Positions 25,244-32,026 of a DNA stretch of 32,026 bases are shown piece after piece (position 1 is the stretch's first letter; each line of letters begins with the position of its first letter). The stretch is from assembly GCA_007135095.1 (NCBI GenBank), contig SLJO01000183.1, forward strand, positions 1-32,026. Direction: 5' to 3'. A program made the position numbers and the translations under genes. The notes beneath the pieces were generated by a model, which made no database searches, had not been told where the DNA came from, and saw nothing but the letters and a program-made list of their open reading frames with translations. The DNA is from Bacteroidales bacterium. GTDB taxonomy: Bacteria; Bacteroidota; Bacteroidia; Bacteroidales; PUMT01.

Positions 25244-25801
25244 TTATCCCGTAAAACTATTATTGTAATACCAGCCCTTGTTGCCGAGGTGGATATTTTC
25301 GGGCGGGGGACTGAAGCTTTTGCCGTCCGACACAATGGTAAGGTCAACAAGATCAAGCACCTCACCGAGACTTCTTTTCATGGTCTCCTCCTTATCGCTC
25401 CTTATAAGCACGAACAATCCCGGGGTGATTATTTTCCTGAGCACGATGGATTCGCAGATAATTACCGTGTCAGGGCGGGTCTGTAAAAAAAAATGATCCA
25501 TTGCCTCCTGCAGGTATTCATCGCGGGTCCTCAGGTAAAAAGCCATGGCTGCCCCTGCCAGCAGCATCTTTGAACTGTCTTTTATGCCCTCCAGGCTGGT
25601 TTCCCGCAGGAGATGGAATTTTTCAGGCACCGGGCCATGAGTGCCGTGCAGCGGATCGTTACCCGGGTTTATTCCCGAAATCTTTAAACTGACGATTTCC
25701 CTTTCTTTACCGAATCTCCGTACCAGTCCGCACACCAGCTCGGTTTTGCCGACATTGCGGCTGGCGCCCCCGATGATAAGCATATTTTTGAGTACTCTCA
25801 T
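25244..25801 (-). CDS. MobB-like P-loop NTPase
   Basis: The 185-residue protein has a Walker A motif GGASRNVGKTEL (about 8-19). Further in lies KDSSKMLLAGAAMAF, resembling the KDS...AGA segment of MobB, the GTP-binding partner of the guanylyltransferase MobA. The glycine-rich loop differs from standard MobB (SxxxGKT). The track start is 14 codons upstream; the ATG at 25801 is preferred because it overlaps the wtpC stop as ATGA and places the P-loop near the N-terminus. No mobA is in the window. AOR cofactor normally carries no nucleotide, so a chaperone or metal-handling role is possible. Confidence 0.65.
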   Translation of the reverse strand: MRVLKNMLIIGGASRNVGKTELVCGLVRRFGKEREIVSLKISGINPGNDPLHGTHGPVPEKFHLLRETSLEGIKDSSKMLLAGAAMAFYLRTRDEYLQEAMDHFFLQTRPDTVIICESIVLRKIITPGLFVLIRSDKEETMKRSLGEVLDLVDLTIVSDGKSFSPPPENIHLGNKGWYYNNSFTG

Positions 25802-26856
25802 TTTCCTATAAATTTTAAGGCTGAAGCCTTGCAGCTCACCCATACTGTTTTTCCTTCACTGAGTTCCAGGGAAGCGGCAGATTCATCGGAAATCAGCACG
25901 CCCAGGGATATGCCCATGTCGATCATTACCTCCGTTCCTATCCTTGCAGGACCCAGCGAGGTCACCACTCCCCTGAAATTATTAACTGCTGAGGATGTTG
26001 TCATATTCTTTGATATTGTAACATCCTCGCCCCTTATCACAATATACCCCTCCCCCGGCGGCTCATCGCTCAGGATGGTAAAGGTGATGCCCCCGGTATG
26101 GAATTTTCTTGCGGAGCCGGGTTCACCGCTCAGGGTTCCATTGAAAAAGTTACGTATCCCCACGAACCGTGCCATAAATTCGGAACGGGGATGCTGAAAT
26201 ACCTCAGTGGGAGATCCCTGCTGAACAATATTGCCATGCTCGATCACTCCGACACGCCCGGCCAGGAGCACTGCTTCCTCGTAATCATGGGTAACATGCA
26301 CGATTGTCTGTCCACGGCGGTTTAGCTCCCTTAACAGCGACCGCAGCTCGCCGCGGAGCTGCACATCGAGAGATGAAAGGGGTTCATCCAGCAACAGGCA
26401 ACTGGGACTGAGGGCCAGTGCGCGTGCAAGCGCCACCCTTTGAGTCTCGCCACCCGAGAGGTTTGCCGTTGTTCTTTTCAGCAAATGGCTCACGCCGGTC
26501 ACCCCTGCCAGCTCGTTCACCCTTTTTTCTATTTCCCTGTTTTTGAGTTGCGCCGACCTGAGGGGGTATGCAATATTTTTAAACACGTTCATATGGGGAA
26601 ACAAGGCGGCATCCTGAAAAACAAGGCCCACTTTACGCCTCTGCACCTTTTCGTTGCTGATGTCTTTGCCGTCAAGAAAAACCTGGCCGCTGGCCCCGGA
26701 AATCAGTCCCGCGATAATCTGAAGCAAAACCGATTTCCCCGACCCCGACATCCCCAGCAATACAAAATACTCTCCCCCCGGCACTTCAAAATTCACCCTG
26801 TTGAGCTCAAACTGTCCGAGCCGGATGGATATGTCTTTAATTTTCAGCATGGTCAT
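25798..26856 (-). CDS. wtpC: WtpC-type tungstate/molybdate ABC transporter ATPase
   Basis: The 352-residue ATPase shows Walker A LGMSGSGKSVLL (about 34-45), the signature LSGGETQRVALARAL (about 128-142), Walker B CLLLDEPLSSLD (about 149-160) and the switch His in VHVTHDYEE. A C-terminal domain of about 120 residues has the OB/TOBE fold typical of molybdate/tungstate and related importers, which can bind the oxyanion for feedback. It energises the WtpB permease. It overlaps wtpB by about 20 bp and the MobB-like gene by 4 bp. A Met two codons in is an alternative start. Confidence 0.9.
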   Translation of the reverse strand: MTMLKIKDISIRLGQFELNRVNFEVPGGEYFVLLGMSGSGKSVLLQIIAGLISGASGQVFLDGKDISNEKVQRRKVGLVFQDAALFPHMNVFKNIAYPLRSAQLKNREIEKRVNELAGVTGVSHLLKRTTANLSGGETQRVALARALALSPSCLLLDEPLSSLDVQLRGELRSLLRELNRRGQTIVHVTHDYEEAVLLAGRVGVIEHGNIVQQGSPTEVFQHPRSEFMARFVGIRNFFNGTLSGEPGSARKFHTGGITFTILSDEPPGEGYIVIRGEDVTISKNMTTSSAVNNFRGVVTSLGPARIGTEVMIDMGISLGVLISDESAASLELSEGKTVWVSCKASALKFIGK

Positions 26857-27625
26857 ATGGGGATGAAAGCATACGCAAAATCATGAAAAAAACCAGGCAG
26901 ACGGTTATAAACACGGCAGCGACCGGAATGGCATAGTCAAGTCCGAAAGAAGCAAAACGCTCCCATATCAGCACCGGCGTGGTCATCGGATGGTAAGCCA
27001 CTATGACCACTGCGCCGAATTCACTCATCCCACGTGCCCACATCATAATAAGTCCCGAGAGAATGGAGCGCCATGCCAGGGGCAGGCTTATTGTCAGGAA
27101 TACCCTTGCGGGTGAAGCACCCAGGTTAAGCGCTGCATTTTCAAGCTTTTCAGGTACTGCCGCAAAGCCATCCCTTGCCGCGTTTATCAGAAACGGAATG
27201 CTTACAAAAGCCATTGCCAGGATAATTCCCGGAGCACTTCCAACGAAAGAGAGCCCGATCCTGTCGCCTATCTGTCCTGCCAGGGAATCCCTTGAAACAA
27301 AACCAAGAATTGCAATTCCTGCGGCAGAATGGGGAATTACAACCGGTATATTTATTACTGCGGAAATCACCCTTTTAAAAGGGAACTTTCTGCGTGCAAG
27401 AATCCATGAAAACGGAATGGCAGCCAGGGCAAAGATAAGCGTTGCCAGCATGGAGGTCCATAATGTAAGCCATATGCTCCCGGCTACCTCCTTTTCCATG
27501 GCAGTCTCAAAAAACGCGGCCGGCGATGTGGCGAGGAAAAGCCCGGCCAGTGGTGCTATAATAAAAAGCAGCACCAGTCCCCCAAGGAAAACAAACAATA
27601 ACTTCATTGGCTGAAATCCGGTCAT
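26837..27625 (-). CDS. wtpB: WtpB-type tungstate/molybdate ABC permease
   Basis: The 262-residue inner-membrane protein has about six helices. It carries the permease coupling loop ENAALNLGASPARVFLTISL (about 168-187), corresponding to the EAA-G motif that contacts the ATPase, and NIPVVIPHSAAGIAIL in the core. It forms the pore for oxyanion uptake. It starts 36 bp after the binding-protein gene and overlaps the ATPase gene, so the three genes form one transcription unit. Confidence 0.92.
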   Translation of the reverse strand: MTGFQPMKLLFVFLGGLVLLFIIAPLAGLFLATSPAAFFETAMEKEVAGSIWLTLWTSMLATLIFALAAIPFSWILARRKFPFKRVISAVINIPVVIPHSAAGIAILGFVSRDSLAGQIGDRIGLSFVGSAPGIILAMAFVSIPFLINAARDGFAAVPEKLENAALNLGASPARVFLTISLPLAWRSILSGLIMMWARGMSEFGAVVIVAYHPMTTPVLIWERFASFGLDYAIPVAAVFITVCLVFFMILRMLSSPYDHAEN

Positions 27626-27661
27626 AGGATAACTGTTAAAAAACCGGATGCTGGTCCCGGT

Positions 27662-28627
27662 TCAATTCTCCAAAGGTAAGACAAATTTTTTCAGACCTTC
27701 GGGCACCATCCCGTATGATGCCGAGACCGAAGGCACAAGGGTATGCTGCCCGTTCCTTTCCAAAATGCGGAGCCCGCCGTCGTCCGATAAAAAATACTTC
27801 ACAAATTCAGCAGCAAGGGGGTGATTTTCCGTTTTATGGGGTATGGTGATCCCGTATGCCATAGCCTCACCCCTCTCCACCTGTGTCTGTCGCGGACCGG
27901 CGCCCTGAACGGTTGTTTCCGCCTGTGCATACCAGTGGTTCAGGGCCGGATCCTTAAGATTGAGCTTATCGGGAAGCACCACATAACTGAGTCCGTGCTG
28001 TTGTGCCACCGAGCGATAGAGGAAAATATAATCCAGTACATTCATTTCCAGCAAGGCAAGCAGGTCGGTCTCCTTTGGCCTGATCATATTATGATGCCGT
28101 GACAGTATCATGCCGGGTATTTCAGGCTTGCCATAATAAATCCCGGCCAGTTCAGACAGCAGTACCGCCCTGACCCCGCAGGGATCGGAACCGGGGTCCG
28201 AACGGCCGTAAACAACATCATCCCTGAGCAGTATCTCATACCAGTTGCCGGCATCTATTTCTGAGGCGTAACGTGACCGGGAATTATAAACTATTGCCAT
28301 CTCGTTCCCTGCAAAGGAGATATTCCAGGAGGCATGGTCAGGGATCAGGAACACATCGATCACCTTATAGTCGGCCGAAATAAAAACATCGCAGGGCACC
28401 TCCATGTCACTCACCCTCCTGGCCCCGGCCTTGCTGCCCCAGGCTTCGGTAAGCACTCTCACCCCGGGGTTCCTACTTTGAAAAGAATCAGCCGCCTCGC
28501 GTACCGGCACGGTCAGGCTGCCGGCATGGATAATGCGAAGCGTGTCGCCCGGAGACTGGCACGAAAAGATCAGCATGAAAACCACAAGCAGTGAGCTCAC
28601 CGGAGGGAAATATTTCTGCAGGGCCAT
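27662..28627 (-). CDS. wtpA: WtpA-type tungstate/molybdate-binding lipoprotein
   Basis: The 321-residue product begins with a lipoprotein signal ending IFSC (Cys about 22). The mature part matches WtpA rather than ModA: IIHAGSLTVPVREAA (about 31-45), DVFISADYKVID (about 80-91), NWYEILLRDDVVYGRSDPGS (about 133-152) followed by DPCGVRA. WtpA proteins bind tungstate very tightly, and molybdate. The track start is a TTG nine codons upstream; the ATG at 28627 is chosen. The gene heads wtpABC after a 201 bp gap from ppnP. Confidence 0.93.
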   Translation of the reverse strand: MALQKYFPPVSSLLVVFMLIFSCQSPGDTLRIIHAGSLTVPVREAADSFQSRNPGVRVLTEAWGSKAGARRVSDMEVPCDVFISADYKVIDVFLIPDHASWNISFAGNEMAIVYNSRSRYASEIDAGNWYEILLRDDVVYGRSDPGSDPCGVRAVLLSELAGIYYGKPEIPGMILSRHHNMIRPKETDLLALLEMNVLDYIFLYRSVAQQHGLSYVVLPDKLNLKDPALNHWYAQAETTVQGAGPRQTQVERGEAMAYGITIPHKTENHPLAAEFVKYFLSDDGGLRILERNGQHTLVPSVSASYGMVPEGLKKFVLPLEN

Positions 28628-28828
28628 AATTCTTGACAAATCAGCTGTTATCAACGAATAAATTTTTTCCTTTTGCCGTTCTCCGGGCTAAACCACCAAT
28701 TCCTTTCCCCGCCGTTGGTTGATATAACCGCCATCGCCTTCTGACGCTCCGGCCATTCCCGCGGAACGTGCTTCACAGGCATAATCGCCGGCCTTCATGC
28801 CGGGCGGGGGTTATTACCCGGATATTCG
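28628..28828 (-). other. 201 bp GC-rich gap upstream of wtpA with hairpins
   Basis: No protein is encoded here. Near 28787-28802 is a hairpin CCGGC-CTTCAT-GCCGG, and just beside the ppnP stop is GGGT-TATT-ACCC. No T run follows either, so they are not clean terminators. The segment next to wtpA (28628-28700) is AT-rich and should contain its promoter, but no exact TAnnTTTG was found (closest CTGATTTG on the minus strand). A metal-responsive leader cannot be claimed from sequence. Confidence 0.4.
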
Positions 28829-29110
28829 TTAACGGTAATAGCAGCGATAGGCCGTATCTCCTGTAACCCTGACCCTGAAGCTTGCCCCTGCCGGGACAAT
28901 AAAAGTCTCAAATTCCTTATAGCTTTTCCAGCTTTCTTCACCCGGCATCATCACATCCATATCGCCCGAGGTGATGGTCATATGTTCTTCAAAGGTGGTG
29001 TCGAATGCATATTCTCCGCCGGCGATAACGCCAATGGTGGCAGGTCCTTCAGGCGTAACAAAGGATATGGACTTTACTTTGCCGCCAAAATACTCGTTTA
29101 TTTTGTACAT
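28829..29110 (-). CDS. ppnP: PpnP, pyrimidine/purine nucleoside phosphorylase
   Basis: The 93-residue protein matches the PpnP/YaiE family (DUF1255) over its whole length. It begins NEYFGGKVKSISFVTPEGPA, followed by GGEYAFDTTFEEHMTITSGDMDV and FIVPAGASFRVRV. It is a small cupin that splits nucleosides with phosphate. It starts 22 bp after the AOR stop, so it is co-transcribed with AOR. Its reason for being in a tungsten enzyme operon is unclear; salvage linked to aldehyde or pentose-phosphate chemistry is one guess. Confidence 0.93.
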   Translation of the reverse strand: MYKINEYFGGKVKSISFVTPEGPATIGVIAGGEYAFDTTFEEHMTITSGDMDVMMPGEESWKSYKEFETFIVPAGASFRVRVTGDTAYRCYYR

Positions 29111-29132
29111 GGTAAACAGATTAGGGTTATGA

Positions 29133-31292
29133 TCAATCCTCCTGGTGATCCTTTACCAGCTCTATAAGCTCGGGCAGATCCATTCCAAGTTTTTTCAGGT
29201 GTTCAATTCTGGGAACGCCGTTTCTGGTCCAACCCCTTCTCAGGTATACGGCATCCAGCAGTTGTTCATACCTGTCTTCACGATAACTGCGGTGCAGGGC
29301 CATTTTCTCCTGTGTTGTTTTTCCGGCGGGATCAATACCCATCAGTCCGGCGAGCTGCTTGTCATACCGTTCTGCCCTTGACTCATATTCCTCCACCGTA
29401 ACGGGTCCCGCCGCCCGGTAGGGCTGGGCATCATATTTCCTTGTGCCAAAACCGCGCCGCAGGTTGAAAATGCGCTGGTAGTTATACACGCGCTCCGACT
29501 GCCTGATTAGTTCATCCCTGTCAAAGGGCTTGCCGGTAACTGCCTTATAAATGGTAATGTAGTTATCCACATGTTCGGGCACCTTGGCGGGTTCATCAGT
29601 TTCGGCATTGCCCTCGGGCTCAACATCGTTCCAGGGCAGCTTGCACAACCCTACCAGCCCGAACCATGTTCTGAACATGGGAAAGTAATGCAGTGCTTCG
29701 GCCTTATCCTCGAAAGAGGGAATCTGGTTATTAACCATATCCATAAATATAAGCCATGCCTCATCATGCTGGGGCCCTTTGTTGGTCATCGCGTAGCCAC
29801 CCTGCTGGGCAAGGGATTCCTTCGACATGTACTGTGAATACTCAAGTCCCTTATTTTCCATTGCGATATCCTGCAGGAAGGCGGCATCACCCCATCCATT
29901 TTCGGCGAACATCTCCTTCATCTTCCTTACACCCAGTCCTGCTGTCTTTCCAAAACCTTCTCCCCGGGCAAGCTGGTGGAGGAGGTCCATTGCAGCGTCG
30001 GCATTACCAAAATTAAGTTTCAGTCCGCCAGTCCGCTCCTCATTAAGAATGCCGGTCTCGAAGCATTCCATCACGAATCCCATCACGGTGCCCCATGTGA
30101 TAGTGCAGATACCGTAAGTGTCACAATAGAAATTGGACTCGATAGTAAAATCGGGGTTGAATATGCCCAGATTTGATCCGAGCGATGATGCCGTTTCATA
30201 TTCGGGTCCGTCAACGATGACCGTCTCGCCGGCATAGGGGCCTGTCCGGAGCTTATAATTATCCACTCCCTTGGCGCATGACATGGTACAGCCTATCCAG
30301 CAGCCGTCGGGTACACCCTGGGTAAATATCGATTTGTAAACATCAGAGTGGATATTGCCGGCATCCGGATGGGATCCGAATTTAAAATTATTGACCGGAA
30401 TCAGGTCATAATCATTCATGATATTGGTAAGGTGAACCGTACCCTTGGTCCTCATTTCGGCCTGTTCATCATCAAACCGGCGCATCTCCTCATTAAACCG
30501 GCGGCCCCTTTCACGGATGGCATCAAGATTCACCACATTATTGGCATTGCCTTTGACGCCGGGCACTTTTGCAACTATGGCCTTTACCCGCTTATCGCGC
30601 AATACGGTTCCGATGCCACCTCTTCCGGCCTGCTTGAGCCTTATTTTTTTCCTTTTCACATCATAAAAGGTAAAATTCAGCATCCCTATCAGTGAATGAT
30701 CTGCTGCGGCACCTGTGGAGACAATGCCGATATTCTTTTTCTCCTTTTCATTTTCGGCAAACATCTCCGTCAGCTGCTCGGCAAGCACATGTGAGTCGAG
30801 TGCCTCCGCGGGAGCTTCAAAAATTTCCACCCTTCCCCTGATGCCATCAATATATATTATTACATCATTTTCGGCTTTACCCTGGAGTTCAAATGCATCA
30901 TATCCGGCAAACTTAAGGAAAGGGCCAAAGAATCCGCCAACATTACTGTCCATAACAGAATCAGTCTGGGGAGACAGCGAGACAACGAGCGACTTGCCGG
31001 CACCCGCATACTGTGTGATACCGCATATTGGTCCCCCGCTGATGATTATCTCATTCTCAGGATCATTCCACCTGGTTTCAGGCGTCGTGGCATCCCAGAG
31101 CAGCTTCAGGCCGTAACCCCTTCCTCCGATAAACTTTTCCTTCATGAGAGGATCAACAACCTTCTCTTTGATGGCATTTTCGCTCAGGTTAACATAAAGG
31201 ATCCTGTCGGTATATCCTTTATCAAGAGGTGTGATGGAATAATCGAATCCTTTGAGCAATTTATGTTGTTTTTTCAGCTCCTGAACTTCCAT
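29133..31292 (-). CDS. aor: Tungsten-containing aldehyde:ferredoxin oxidoreductase family
   Basis: The 719-residue enzyme belongs to the AOR family, which oxidises aldehydes to acids with a bis-tungstopterin and a 4Fe-4S cluster. The pterin domain has ISGGPICGITQYAGAGKSLV (about 84-103) and NVGGFFGPFLKFAGYDAFEL. The likely cluster cysteines are 331, 335, 339 and 550. Glu365 in PEYET and His509 in YAMTNKGPQH occupy catalytic-type positions. The first three cysteines are spaced C-x3-C-x3-C instead of the common C-x2-C-x3-C. The first pterin motif DTYGICT is intact, but the second reads GLVGLC without its Asp. The track start is a TTG; the ATG at 31292 is preferred. Confidence 0.9.
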   Translation of the reverse strand: MEVQELKKQHKLLKGFDYSITPLDKGYTDRILYVNLSENAIKEKVVDPLMKEKFIGGRGYGLKLLWDATTPETRWNDPENEIIISGGPICGITQYAGAGKSLVVSLSPQTDSVMDSNVGGFFGPFLKFAGYDAFELQGKAENDVIIYIDGIRGRVEIFEAPAEALDSHVLAEQLTEMFAENEKEKKNIGIVSTGAAADHSLIGMLNFTFYDVKRKKIRLKQAGRGGIGTVLRDKRVKAIVAKVPGVKGNANNVVNLDAIRERGRRFNEEMRRFDDEQAEMRTKGTVHLTNIMNDYDLIPVNNFKFGSHPDAGNIHSDVYKSIFTQGVPDGCWIGCTMSCAKGVDNYKLRTGPYAGETVIVDGPEYETASSLGSNLGIFNPDFTIESNFYCDTYGICTITWGTVMGFVMECFETGILNEERTGGLKLNFGNADAAMDLLHQLARGEGFGKTAGLGVRKMKEMFAENGWGDAAFLQDIAMENKGLEYSQYMSKESLAQQGGYAMTNKGPQHDEAWLIFMDMVNNQIPSFEDKAEALHYFPMFRTWFGLVGLCKLPWNDVEPEGNAETDEPAKVPEHVDNYITIYKAVTGKPFDRDELIRQSERVYNYQRIFNLRRGFGTRKYDAQPYRAAGPVTVEEYESRAERYDKQLAGLMGIDPAGKTTQEKMALHRSYREDRYEQLLDAVYLRRGWTRNGVPRIEHLKKLGMDLPELIELVKDHQED

Positions 31293-31540
31293 AATGTTTG
31301 GTCTTTTAGGTGTTTGAATTAACTGCAAAGATCGATAAAATTATGGCAATGCCAGGCGCTTTCAAATGATTATTGTCATGGTGGCCATATGGATTATCAT
31401 TGAAAAGCAAATGACATTTAAGAAGTTACGGCTGCGCCATGTTCATACAATTATTTAACAGCATGGCTGATATGGCGGTTAAGAAAGCAGTCCGCTATTA
31501 CCGTTAATTTACTATTTTTGGAATAAAAAAAGTAATACCT
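31293..31540. promoter_or_regulatory. Divergent aor/thiF control region with repeated GCCAT/ATGGC
   Basis: This 248 bp gap contains five copies of the pentamer GCCAT or its complement ATGGC, at 31343, 31384, 31436, 31463 and 31472. Pairs of them form inverted repeats: GCCATAT 31384-31390 with ATATGGC 31470-31476, and GCCATG 31436-31441 with CATGGC 31462-31467. By chance about 0.3 copies would be expected in the roughly 135 bp they span. They may be operator sites shared by the two promoters. Confidence 0.4.
31513..31520 (+). promoter_or_regulatory. Bacteroidota -7 box for the thiF-like gene
   Basis: TATTTTTG fits TAnnTTTG and ends 20 bp before the ATG at 31541. No TTTG is seen at -33, so the call rests on one box. 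Confidence 0.4.
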
Positions 31541-32026
31541 ATGCTGGCATTAAGCTTTGAGGAGATAAAAAACAGGTTAAGCACCAGGACGGTGGGCATT
31601 GCCGGTGCCGGGGGGCTCGGCTCCAACTGTGCAGTTGCTCTTGCCCGCGTTGGCATCGGAAAGCTGATAATTGCCGATTTTGATACGGTCAGCCGGGAAA
31701 ACCTTAACAGGCAATATTTTTTCACCGATCAGATAGGCCTCAAAAAGGTTGATGCCCTCAAGGATAATATAGAAAGGATAAATCCTGATGTGCTGGTTGA
31801 AGTCCATGATCTGAGACTGGATGCCGGCAATATTGCCCGTATCTTCAGATCATGCAGCATAATTGTTGAGGCCTTTGACCATGCTGAAATGAAAAAAATG
31901 TTAGCCGAAACCGTGCTCACGGAAATGCCGGAAAAATACCTTATCATAGGCAGCGGTGTTGCAGGATTCGGAAACAACAATGCAATAAAAACCACCCGGT
32001 CGGAAAATATTTATATATGCGGCGAC
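31541..32026 (+). CDS. thiF: ThiF/MoeB-type sulfur-carrier adenylyltransferase, 3' end cut by the window
   Basis: The first 162 residues are present, starting MLALSFEEIKNRL, and the frame is open to the window edge. The E1 nucleotide fold is clear: VGIAGAGGLGSNCAVALARV (about 18-37) followed by LIIADFDTVSRENLNRQYFF and LKKVDALKDNIERINPD. The very short N-terminus and overall pattern match the ThiF family 2 type of anaerobes. Such enzymes adenylylate the C-terminal GG of ThiS or MoaD. Being divergent from aor, it may activate MoaD for tungstopterin or ThiS for thiamine; the sequence here does not decide. The ORF track lists no plus-strand frame because no stop is reached. Confidence 0.85.
   Translation, partial: MLALSFEEIKNRLSTRTVGIAGAGGLGSNCAVALARVGIGKLIIADFDTVSRENLNRQYFFTDQIGLKKVDALKDNIERINPDVLVEVHDLRLDAGNIARIFRSCSIIVEAFDHAEMKKMLAETVLTEMPEKYLIIGSGVAGFGNNNAIKTTRSENIYICGD

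Noticed and set aside
28628-28828. Molybdenum/tungsten cofactor riboswitch
   Set aside because: Hairpins exist, but the conserved core could not be recognised by eye, so only a structured gap is reported.

Overview
The window looks like a piece of an anaerobic Bacteroidota chromosome, probably from the Bacteroidales/Marinilabiliales area. The signs are a type IX secretion plug protein, a Bacteroidota-style outer-membrane barrel receptor, LytTR-only regulators, promoter boxes that fit TAnnTTTG, weak or absent Shine-Dalgarno sequences, and the pairing of Na+-NQR with tungsten-dependent enzymes. No rRNA, tRNA, CRISPR array, insertion sequence or phage gene was seen.

Layout. Positions 1-1010 hold a 79-80 bp tandem repeat and two small LytTR DNA-binding proteins. 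Positions 1440-4510 hold a secreted beta-lactamase-fold serine hydrolase followed five bases later by an NhaC-type Na+/H+ antiporter. Positions 4561-10082 (minus strand) hold an outer-membrane barrel protein and a fused E1 alpha/beta 2-oxoacid dehydrogenase. Positions 10285-12280 (plus strand) hold two NqrM-like small membrane proteins on either side of an AI-2E family permease, whose 3' end is tandemly duplicated. Positions 12374-19352 (minus strand) are a complete nqrABCDEF-apbE operon. Position 19587 starts a T9SS plug protein.

The right third (20924-32026) is a tungsten enzyme locus. A tungstopterin aldehyde:ferredoxin oxidoreductase (AOR) and ppnP are followed on the same strand by a WtpABC tungstate/molybdate importer, a MobB-like P-loop protein, MoeA, MoaA, MoaC, a MOSC-MogA fusion and an HD-domain protein. 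A ThiF/MoeB-type E1 enzyme runs divergently off the right edge. Together these cover metal uptake, pterin synthesis, metal insertion and an end-user enzyme. MoaD, MoaE and MobA are not in the window.

How the parts fit. AOR oxidises aldehydes and reduces ferredoxin. Na+-NQR oxidises NADH and pumps Na+. ApbE attaches FMN to NqrB and NqrC, NqrM-like proteins help build the NqrD/NqrE iron centre, and NhaC can exchange the Na+ gradient for protons. The most unusual points are a short-form MoaA lacking about 46 central residues, an AOR with an atypical cluster-binding spacing and a missing pterin-motif aspartate, the pair of divergent NqrM-like paralogs, the duplicated permease tail, and five copies of a GCCAT/ATGGC pentamer in the AOR/thiF divergent gap.
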